A stretch of DNA of 64,000 nt. Source: Paludibacteraceae bacterium. Lineage in GTDB: Bacteria > Bacteroidota > Bacteroidia > Bacteroidales > Paludibacteraceae. Both the position numbers and the translations under genes were made by a program. The notes under the pieces are model-generated. The model did not search any database, had not been told where the DNA came from, and worked only from the letters and a program-made list of their open reading frames with translations. The stretch lies in the NCBI GenBank assembly GCA_017630395.1, contig JAGBVI010000034.1:1-64000 (forward strand). The letters run 5' to 3'. Below, piece by piece: positions 1 through 6,809 of this stretch (within the stretch, counting starts at the first letter, position 1; each line of letters starts with the position of its first letter).

Positions 1-60
1 GTTTATCAATCTTCGATTTACACTTTTTAAATTTTAAACGGTGAATTTGTAGAACTCACC
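1..60 (+). repeat. Dispersed intergenic repeat, half copy
   Basis: The segment is the same 60-base module as 31298-31357, differing at about ten positions and ending in the family terminal motif, here AATTTGTAGAACTCACC. The other half of the element would lie outside the window. Confidence 0.6.
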
Positions 61-214
61 TTAAACCTATTTTTATTCTCCTTTTTTGATAATAGTCCAC
101 TATTTTCTGCAAAAGAAGACTAAAAATAGATTTAAAAATCTCTCTCAAATATGCTCGAAATAAAATTTAAACAACTTCTAAGAATGAACATTTCCGATAT
201 AAAAAAAAATAACC

Positions 215-222
215 TATCTTTG
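215..222 (+). promoter_or_regulatory. Promoter -7 box for metA
   Basis: TATCTTTG matches the Bacteroidetes TAnnTTTG consensus. No good -33 TTG is visible at the usual distance. It is the only consensus box upstream of metA. Confidence 0.5.
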
Positions 223-447
223 CACTAAAGGTAACTTCTATTGATTGAATTGAGGAAATTTTGAAGAATAGGAAAGCAATTCATAAATAAGAAGCTACTA
301 AATCTACTTGGGTGTTATATCGTATTTTTCTACTAAAAAAAACACGAAACAACGCTCTGATTGTAAAATATCATAGGGAGAAAAAAATCCCATTGGAAAT
401 TTTGAAAACTACGGAATTATCAAAAATTCCATAATTATAAAAGAGAT

Positions 448-1365
448 ATGCCATTAAACATACCTTCGAATTTACCGGCAGTAAAAGAGCTACAAAAGGA
501 AAATATCTTTGTGAAAGATTCAGAATCTGCATCAATGCAAGATATTCGACCTCTTAAAATTATTGTTCTTAATTTAATGCCTCTTAAAATCACAACGGAG
601 ACCGACTTAATTCGTCTTCTATCTAACACACCGCTTCAAATCGAGTTAGATTTTATGCGAATCAAAAGTCACACCTCCAAAAATACTCCGATAGAACATT
701 TATTAACATTTTATAAGGATTTTGACTCGCTTAGAAAAGAGCGCTATGATGGAATGATTATAACCGGAGCTCCTGTTGAAAATTTTGAGTATGAAGAAGT
801 TACTTATTGGGAAGAACTTACAGAGATTTTTGATTGGGCTAAAACACACGTTACATCCACTCTCTTTATCTGTTGGGCTGCTCAAGCCGGATTATACCAC
901 TACTATGGCATTCCAAAATATCCGCTAAACAAAAAAATGTTTGGGGTATTCAAACACTCAGTTTCTGACCGATTAAATCCAATTTTTAGGGGATTTGACG
1001 ATTTGTTTTATGTTCCTCATAGTCGCCATTCCGAGGTTAGACGCAGTGATATTGAAAAAGTGAGCGGACTGAAAATCTTATCTGAATCACCCGAAGCGGG
1101 TGTCTATATGGTACAAGGAAGGAATGGACGCGAATTCTTCATTATGGGGCACTCAGAATATGCACCTAACACCCTTGCCGACGAATATTTCAGAGATAAA
1201 GGAAAAGGTCTTGAGATTGAAATTCCTATGAATTATTTTGAAAATGACAATCCGGAAAACAAACCATTGGTACGATGGAGAAGTCATGCTAATCTATTGT
1301 TTACCAATTGGCTAAACTATTTTGTTTACCAACGAACTCCTTACAATATTCATAGAATTCGCTAA
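448..1365 (+). CDS. metA: Homoserine O-acetyltransferase (MetA family)
   Basis: MetA acylates L-homoserine for methionine synthesis in the cytosol. The 305-aa length is typical. Cys142 (in FICWAAQAG) is the nucleophile, and His235 and Glu237 (in GHSEYAP) complete the catalytic set; all fall at the family's usual numbers. Residue 111 is Glu (GAPVE). In characterised MetA proteins Glu111 goes with acetyl-CoA use and Gly111 with succinyl-CoA, so acetyltransferase activity is inferred despite the common succinyltransferase name. The ATG follows an AT-rich stretch with no Shine-Dalgarno. The next gene starts 12 bases downstream, so the two are probably co-transcribed. Regulation may act through the long leader. 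Confidence 0.95.
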   Translation: MPLNIPSNLPAVKELQKENIFVKDSESASMQDIRPLKIIVLNLMPLKITTETDLIRLLSNTPLQIELDFMRIKSHTSKNTPIEHLLTFYKDFDSLRKERYDGMIITGAPVENFEYEEVTYWEELTEIFDWAKTHVTSTLFICWAAQAGLYHYYGIPKYPLNKKMFGVFKHSVSDRLNPIFRGFDDLFYVPHSRHSEVRRSDIEKVSGLKILSESPEAGVYMVQGRNGREFFIMGHSEYAPNTLADEYFRDKGKGLEIEIPMNYFENDNPENKPLVRWRSHANLLFTNWLNYFVYQRTPYNIHRIR

Positions 1366-1377
1366 TCATCTCATGCA

Positions 1378-3210
1378 ATGCGTAAAATAGAGTTACTATC
1401 TCCTGCCAAAAGTACCGAACACGGAATTGAAGCTATCAATCACGGAGCCGATGCTGTTTACATTGGAGCTCCTCAGTTTAGCGCACGTATCTCTGCAGGA
1501 AACGATTTAAAGTCAATAGAACAACTTATAAATTATGCTCATGCATTCCATGCAAAAGTTTATGTAGCTCTTAACACGATTCTTACCGATAAAGAGTTGG
1601 AAGAGGCAGAGAAACTCATTTACCAATTGCACGAAATTGGAACAGATGCTCTGATCATTCAAGATTTTGGGATAACACAACTCAACTTACCCCCTATCGC
1701 CTTGCACGCCAGCACTCAAATGGATAATCGAACTACCGAAAAGGTGTTATTTTTGGAAAAGGCTGGGTTTGAACAAGTTGTTTTAGCAAGAGAACTTTCA
1801 CTATCAGAAATTTCAACCATTGCACAAAACTGCCAAGTTAAACTTGAAGCATTCATACATGGAGCACTTTGCGTCTCTTATAGTGGCAGGTGCTACTTTA
1901 GTCAACATATCTGCAATAGAAGTGCTAACAGGGGAAATTGTGCACAAGTGTGCCGACTACCCTACTCTTTAATCGACTCAAAAGGGAATTATATTGCCAA
2001 AGATAAATATTTGCTCTCCTTGAAAGATATGAATAGAAGTGCTTATATCAAAGAAATGGTAGAGGCAGGAATCTCATCTTTCAAAATAGAAGGGCGACTA
2101 AAAGATGTATCTTACGTAAAAAATGTAACGGCTTATTATAGAAGGATTTTGGATGATATTATAGAAAACAATAACGAATATCAAACAAGTTCATCCGGAA
2201 AATCTATTTTTTTCTTCACCCCAAATATCGAAAAGAGCTTTCACAGAGGCTCTACATCCTATTTTCTAAACGGAAGGAAAAAAGATATAACATCTTTCAA
2301 TACCCCAAAATCGATTGGAGAAAGTTTAGGACGTATAATCTCTTGCTTTAAAGGGAAAATAGAACTTCAAACATCTAAGAAGATGGCAAATGGAGATGGT
2401 TGTTGCTTTTTTAACGAATCAGGACAACTCGTTGGATTTAAAGTAAATAATGCAGATGGTAATATTATTACACCTGCTGATAAAATACAAATACCGCAAG
2501 GGACATTGATATATCGAAATTTTGATCGAGAGTTCGAACAGATGCTGTCAAAAAATTCTGCTGAACGCAAAATAGAAATAACAATTCTACTTAAAAGTAC
2601 TATAAACGGCTTTTCTTTAACTGCAACAGATGAAGATATGGTAACTTGTTCGATAGAAAAAGAGTTTACCAAAGAGTTGGCAAAGGATGAAGATAAACAG
2701 CGTAAAAATTGTTCTGACATACTACAAAAAACAGGAGACACCATTTTTCGAGTTAAACAGGTTGAATTACCGGATAAAACAAGTTATTTCCTTCCTGCTT
2801 CCATTCTCGCTGAATGGCGTCGCGAAGTGATAACTAAGTTATACGAAAAAAGAATTCAATCTCACCCTCGCACATTAACAAAACTTCCACAAACACACCA
2901 TTCATACCCATTAAAAGAATCTGATTATCGGGAGAATGTACATAATGCTGCTGCAAAAGCATTTTTTCAACAACATAACTGTGCAATTAGCGAAATGAGT
3001 TATGAAAAATCTAACACAGAAAAAGTTGATTTAATGACTTGCAAACATTGTTTAAAATACTCTTTCGGGCTCTGTTCCAAAGACAATAACAGAAAAAAAG
3101 AATATCAAGAGCCCTTATACCTAGTCTCTCAATCTAATAAAAAATATCAACTTCACTTCAATTGCAAAGATTGTACAATGAGAATTTTACCTCCCCAAAA
3201 AAATATATAA
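1378..3210 (+). CDS. Peptidase U32 family protein (RlhA-like)
   Basis: U32 proteins were first called collagenases. Members such as RlhA and TrhP are now linked to hydroxylation of 23S rRNA or tRNA, so the exact substrate here is open. The family signature EAFIHGALCVSYSGRC covers residues about 157-172. Cys165, Cys172, Cys179, Cys188 and Cys192 form the conserved cysteine cluster, which suggests a metal centre. The N-terminal half (1-300) is the TIM-barrel-like U32 domain; the rest is the accessory C-terminal domain. A second cysteine group (CKHC...C and CKDC) sits near the C-terminus. The 610-aa length fits the long subfamily. It directly follows metA. Confidence 0.85.
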   Translation: MRKIELLSPAKSTEHGIEAINHGADAVYIGAPQFSARISAGNDLKSIEQLINYAHAFHAKVYVALNTILTDKELEEAEKLIYQLHEIGTDALIIQDFGITQLNLPPIALHASTQMDNRTTEKVLFLEKAGFEQVVLARELSLSEISTIAQNCQVKLEAFIHGALCVSYSGRCYFSQHICNRSANRGNCAQVCRLPYSLIDSKGNYIAKDKYLLSLKDMNRSAYIKEMVEAGISSFKIEGRLKDVSYVKNVTAYYRRILDDIIENNNEYQTSSSGKSIFFFTPNIEKSFHRGSTSYFLNGRKKDITSFNTPKSIGESLGRIISCFKGKIELQTSKKMANGDGCCFFNESGQLVGFKVNNADGNIITPADKIQIPQGTLIYRNFDREFEQMLSKNSAERKIEITILLKSTINGFSLTATDEDMVTCSIEKEFTKELAKDEDKQRKNCSDILQKTGDTIFRVKQVELPDKTSYFLPASILAEWRREVITKLYEKRIQSHPRTLTKLPQTHHSYPLKESDYRENVHNAAAKAFFQQHNCAISEMSYEKSNTEKVDLMTCKHCLKYSFGLCSKDNNRKKEYQEPLYLVSQSNKKYQLHFNCKDCTMRILPPQKNI

Positions 3211-3216
3211 AAACGT

Positions 3217-3245
3217 TTGATTTTTAAATTAAATCACTATCTTTG
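3217..3245 (+). promoter_or_regulatory. Consensus promoter upstream of hairpin unit
   Basis: TTG at 3217-3219, an 18-base spacer and TATCTTTG at 3238-3245 form a full Bacteroidetes promoter. Initiation is expected near 3250, about 200 bases before the glycosyltransferase ATG. Confidence 0.6.
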
Positions 3246-3249
3246 CGAC

Positions 3250-3323
3250 GATTGTGAAATCAAAATTTATACAATAAGGTTTATGGTTTTCTAAAAGACA
3301 AGTCATTATTCGGCTTGTCTTTT
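3250..3323 (+). ncRNA. Candidate small RNA or attenuated leader
   Basis: The expected transcript begins just after the promoter at 3217-3245 and meets an intrinsic terminator after about 74 nt. It contains a possible 5' hairpin (ATTGT 3251-3255 with ACAAT 3271-3275). No ORF is visible. It could be a stand-alone small RNA, or an attenuated leader for the glycosyltransferase gene that starts at 3454. Confidence 0.35.
3293..3323 (+). terminator. Intrinsic terminator hairpin
   Basis: AAAAGACAAG (3293-3302) pairs perfectly with CTTGTCTTTT (3314-3323), ending in a short T run. It lies downstream of the promoter at 3217-3245 and upstream of the next gene. Confidence 0.65.
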
Positions 3324-3453
3324 TCCGTAAAAAAAGTTTATATATAGCTATATTGACCAACAAATTCATAAAACAAATTAACTCATTCAACATTTAACAA
3401 CTTTGATTTCATTTTTAATAACTTTGTTTGTACATTTGAAAAAAAGAAGAAGT

Positions 3454-4479
3454 ATGGCTAATATATCAGTAATAATCCCATTTTACAATGCATCAAAACA
3501 CATTGTTCAATGCATTCGGTCAATTCAATCTCAAACGTACAAAGATTTTGAAGTACTATTTATAGATGATTGCAGTACGGATAATTCATCTACCCTGTTG
3601 CAACAAACGTGGGAAGAACAAAACAACAATATTTTAGCAAGGTTCTATAAGACCGAGAAAAATAGCGGACCCGGTGTAGCTCGCAATATAGGCTTAGCAC
3701 AAGCTTCCGGGAAATACATACTATTCATTGATATTGATGACTCAATGGATAAAGAGATGCTTGAACTATTAATTACCGAAGCCGAAACTCATAATTTAGA
3801 TATAACTGAATGCCAAGCGATAAAAATAGAAGCAGGAGAAAATGATGAAGAACATGAATTGCTAAGCAACCCTTCATTCGCAGGAAAAAATGTTTCAGAC
3901 AAACGTAGAAGAAAGTTACTTACCACCTACACGGCATATATTTGGACTTTATTATTCAAAAAAGAGTTTTTAAACAAATATAACATACAATTTCCTACTC
4001 AAAGATACTCTGAAGATAATGCTTTTATTGGATGTTGTTTACTGACTGCCAGTCGTTTCGGACACTTAAAAAAACCGCTCTACTATTATCGTGCAGAAAA
4101 AGATTCGTTATCAAACAAGATAAATGAAAATAAATATAACGAAAAAAGAAAATCATTCGACTACTTATTGGATTTTGCGCGTAAAAACGGACTATACGCC
4201 GACTACGAAAAAGAGTTGGAATATTGCTATCTAAAGAAAGGCTACTTGCGCCCGTTACTTGACTATTTGAAAGAGAACAACTCTCCACAAAGCGAACAAA
4301 TATTAAATATGGAAGACGTCCTATATGAGCTATTTCCAACAATTGATAAGAATCCTTATTTAGAAAAGAACCTCAATGTTCGTTTTGCTTTTAATCTAAT
4401 TCATCTTGCTCCCGGAATTGTCACATCGGGCACCCAAATTTTGAAAGATTTGAAAAAACTTTTAAGTGGGAACAAATAG
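3454..4479 (+). CDS. Family 2 glycosyltransferase
   Basis: A GT-A fold glycosyltransferase that transfers a sugar from a nucleotide-sugar donor, probably during surface polysaccharide assembly at the inner membrane face. The start MANISVIIPFYNASKHI is the classic GT2 opening. DDCS and the DIDD motif near residue 91 fit the nucleotide-sugar and metal-binding region. A TTG start at 3403 in the same frame is possible, but ATG 3454 is preferred because the family motif begins at once and an AAGAAGAAG stretch precedes it; this gives 341 aa. The C-terminal half is family-variable. The neighbouring flippase, convergently oriented, suggests a related role. Confidence 0.85.
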   Translation: MANISVIIPFYNASKHIVQCIRSIQSQTYKDFEVLFIDDCSTDNSSTLLQQTWEEQNNNILARFYKTEKNSGPGVARNIGLAQASGKYILFIDIDDSMDKEMLELLITEAETHNLDITECQAIKIEAGENDEEHELLSNPSFAGKNVSDKRRRKLLTTYTAYIWTLLFKKEFLNKYNIQFPTQRYSEDNAFIGCCLLTASRFGHLKKPLYYYRAEKDSLSNKINENKYNEKRKSFDYLLDFARKNGLYADYEKELEYCYLKKGYLRPLLDYLKENNSPQSEQILNMEDVLYELFPTIDKNPYLEKNLNVRFAFNLIHLAPGIVTSGTQILKDLKKLLSGNK

Positions 4480-4496
4480 AAGATAAGCGTTGATGA

Positions 4497-4590
4497 CGGC
4501 ACACTCCATTGCCGAGGACGTTACCCACGGCTGATGGTTTCTGCCCTTTCAGGGTGGATCAAGAATGAAACACATTTTTCATGAAAGGTA
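4497..4590. repeat. GC-rich palindromic intergenic sequence
   Basis: The patch is strikingly GC-rich against its surroundings and contains small inverted repeats such as CCCTTTCAGGG (about 4550-4560) and a CCGAGG...CCCACGG segment. No ORF or tRNA fold is seen. It resembles short dispersed palindromic elements that I recall from Bacteroidales genomes; this attribution is from memory. Confidence 0.35.
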
Positions 4591-4607
4591 GGTCACAGCG
4601 CTCGCAC

Positions 4608-4682
4608 TGCGTCTTTCTTTCGCTAAGCAAATTACTCGAAATAAATTCAATAATTCTACGAAATTAATTTATAAAATCCTAC
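4608..4682 (-). repeat. Dispersed intergenic repeat copy
   Basis: The sequence aligns over about 75 bases with the reverse complement of 31166-31245 at roughly 80 percent by eye. It shares the inner core around TTTCTTTCGCTAAGCAA and the terminal motif AATTTATAAAATCCTAC (4666-4682). It ends 14 bases before the flippase stop codon. Confidence 0.6.
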
Positions 4683-4695
4683 AAAGGAACAACAA

Positions 4696-6138
4696 CTATC
4701 GCTTAATATTCTTCTTCAATAAAAGTTGAAACATCTCCTGTTGAATTTTAGACCCCAATAGATAGTTGAACCCAAAATAAAAAAATACTCCCACAAAAAT
4801 TTGCAGTAGCAAAGTAAGAATAATATTCAAATGTAAAAAATTAACAGAATAGACCAAGCATGCCATTGCTATAGACAAAAACATATAGGGGAATATATCC
4901 TTAATCTGTTCCCAAATACTATATTTAACAACTTTTCTCAAAAAACACACATCTAGACAAAAAGAGAGAACCGAGCATATAGAAAACAATATCAACATAG
5001 TTTCTATATTGTCATGCAGAAAAAATAGAGGTGTTACCAACAACACATTTTTCATTAATTCCAACAGAAAAGAACGTTTTGGATACCCTTTCAATGTAAT
5101 TACGTTTAGATACAATGAATGAAAAGGAATGATAATTCCTCCAACAGCCATCAACCGGAAATAGGGCACTATTGGCATCCATTTTTCTGTTAATACCAAT
5201 AAAACCAAATGGTCAAAGCAAGCAGCTGCGCCCAATAAAATAGGAAAAATGGCAAAAGCCATCAACTTAACCATCTTCCTCAAATAGAGCAACTGCCTAC
5301 CCTCTTCCCTATTTAATTCAGACAAGACCGGATAAGCAACCCCTACCAGTGTACTGGAAACGATTGAACTTGGCAGAAAAAAAAACTTATATGCCTCCGC
5401 ATAATACCCCAATTTTTCTTCTCCGAAATTTCTACCTATGATAGGATTATATATGTAACGAACAAAGGTATTCATCAAACTGGAAGCAATCAAGGAAAAA
5501 CTAAATAGGAACAACTCCTTTATAATTCTAAAATCGGGTTTTTCACAAGGTTTCCAATCACTTAAGACCCACAACATCAAAGACTTAATCCCAAACTGCA
5601 AAACAATTTGCCAAGCCAAAGCCCAATACCCCCAACCTTGCAAAATCAAAACAACAACCACAATCCCGGAAACAATTGCTCCTATTAAATTGGGTATGGA
5701 CATTTTTTTAAATTCCAATCGAATAGTTAAAACAATATTCTGCACAATCCCCAAAGAATTGAGAATAATACTAACAAACAAAATAGGAGCCAACTCTTTT
5801 AACTCCGGCATATTGTAATAAGCTGCAATGGAATCGGAACTAAAAACCAAAAGGAGATAAAAGAAAACACTTAGCAGCATATTAAAACAAAAAACTGCAA
5901 AGTATTCTGCATTTGTATTATTTCTACGTCTCACCATGGCCAAAGTAAAACCACTCTCTACCAAGATATTAGCCAATGCTGTAAAAATAGCCAATGCGCC
6001 AATTAAACCGAAGTCGCGAGGAGTTAACAATCGTAACGTAACCAAACCGACACAGAAGGCGACAACTTGGAATCCGACCTTATCTAAGGCATTCCAAAGT
6101 ACAGATATGATTGTTCGTTTTTTTAAGTCTTGCGTCAT
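4696..6138 (-). CDS. Lipopolysaccharide/O-antigen flippase (Wzx/WzxC-like)
   Basis: A polytopic inner-membrane exporter of the polysaccharide transport (MOP) superfamily, expected to flip lipid-linked oligosaccharides to the periplasm. The 480-aa chain has about 12-14 hydrophobic segments. The N-terminus (TIISVLWNALDKVGFQVVAF, then LRLLTPRDFGLIG) is typical of the WzxC/TuaB branch, with a polysaccharide-synthase C-terminal domain from about residue 320. The start codon lies only 7 bases after a TATCTTTG box on the same strand, so the mRNA may be leaderless or nearly so. It diverges from the LOG gene. Confidence 0.85.
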   Translation of the reverse strand: MTQDLKKRTIISVLWNALDKVGFQVVAFCVGLVTLRLLTPRDFGLIGALAIFTALANILVESGFTLAMVRRRNNTNAEYFAVFCFNMLLSVFFYLLLVFSSDSIAAYYNMPELKELAPILFVSIILNSLGIVQNIVLTIRLEFKKMSIPNLIGAIVSGIVVVVLILQGWGYWALAWQIVLQFGIKSLMLWVLSDWKPCEKPDFRIIKELFLFSFSLIASSLMNTFVRYIYNPIIGRNFGEEKLGYYAEAYKFFFLPSSIVSSTLVGVAYPVLSELNREEGRQLLYLRKMVKLMAFAIFPILLGAAACFDHLVLLVLTEKWMPIVPYFRLMAVGGIIIPFHSLYLNVITLKGYPKRSFLLELMKNVLLVTPLFFLHDNIETMLILFSICSVLSFCLDVCFLRKVVKYSIWEQIKDIFPYMFLSIAMACLVYSVNFLHLNIILTLLLQIFVGVFFYFGFNYLLGSKIQQEMFQLLLKKNIKR

Positions 6139-6145
6139 AACTTCG

Positions 6146-6153
6146 CAAAGATA
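6146..6153 (-). promoter_or_regulatory. Promoter -7 box for flippase
   Basis: The complement reads TATCTTTG. The flippase ATG starts at 6138, so transcription should begin within about 0-4 bases of the start codon. Confidence 0.5.
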
Positions 6154-6164
6154 AGAAAAATCAC

Positions 6165-6172
6165 TATATTTG
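6165..6172 (+). promoter_or_regulatory. Promoter -7 box for LOG gene
   Basis: TATATTTG matches TAnnTTTG and lies 43 bases before the LOG ATG. It is only 11 bases from the oppositely directed flippase box. Confidence 0.5.
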
Positions 6173-6215
6173 TAGGGTACGAAATAATTTAAAATTCACA
6201 CGAAAAAAGCGAAAT

Positions 6216-6794
6216 ATGATAAAAAGAGTTTGCGTCTATTGTGCATCGAGTTCAAAAGCAGCAGCTATTTACAAAAGTGAAGCATATCGTTTAGGTGAAA
6301 TATTGGCTAAAGAAGGTATTGCTTGTAACTATGGAGGCGGAAGCATCGGTTTAATGGGTGAATTGGCTAAATCGATGATTAAAAACGGTGGAAAAATAAC
6401 CGGAATCATTCCAAAATTCATGGTAGATAAAGGTTGGGGAAATCCCAATGTGAAACAAATTGAGGTAGAAACCATGCATGAACGTAAACAACGTATGGTG
6501 AGCGACGTAGATGCGGCAATTGCCTTGCCCGGCGGTTGCGGAACGTTTGAAGAATTGATGGAGGTTATTACATGGAAACAATTATCGTTATTCAACAAGC
6601 CAATAATAATTCTGAACATTAATCACTACTTTGACCCACTCTTAGATATGCTACAAAAAGCTATCAATGAATATTTTATGAGAGAAGAGCATCTAAAAAT
6701 GTGGAACTGCATTGATTCTGTCGAAAAGGTCCTATACACCATTCAAAATGCTCATCAATGGAACAAAGATGCAATTAATATTGCAGCAATATAA
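6216..6794 (+). CDS. LOG family protein (nucleoside monophosphate phosphoribohydrolase)
   Basis: LOG (lonely guy, TIGR00730) proteins cleave the N-glycosidic bond of nucleoside 5'-monophosphates, classically cytokinin nucleotides, releasing base and ribose 5-phosphate. The diagnostic PGGCGTFEE motif is at residues 105-113, GGGSIGLMG at 40-48, and the conserved MHERKQRM at 87-94. At 192 aa it is a normal full-length member. The bacterial physiological substrate is usually unknown. The ATPase gene follows after 15 bases. Confidence 0.9.
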   Translation: MIKRVCVYCASSSKAAAIYKSEAYRLGEILAKEGIACNYGGGSIGLMGELAKSMIKNGGKITGIIPKFMVDKGWGNPNVKQIEVETMHERKQRMVSDVDAAIALPGGCGTFEELMEVITWKQLSLFNKPIIILNINHYFDPLLDMLQKAINEYFMREEHLKMWNCIDSVEKVLYTIQNAHQWNKDAINIAAI

Positions 6795-6809
6795 ATAAAA
6801 AAAAACAAT

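Larger units (their letters stand above)
1..447. other. Intergenic region and long metA leader
   Basis: No gene is seen. The first 60 bases are a copy of the dispersed intergenic repeat; they match 31298-31357 at roughly 83 percent by eye. A TAnnTTTG box lies at 215-222, which would give metA a leader of about 220 nt. The leader holds a hairpin GGGA/TCCC (about 376-391) and another GGAATT/AATTCC (about 413-430) near the start codon. I could not match it to a known SAM or other riboswitch consensus. Confidence 0.5.

Noticed and set aside
228-447. SAM riboswitch before metA
   Set aside because: I could not align the leader with SAM-I or SAM-II consensus bases; only unspecific hairpins are seen.
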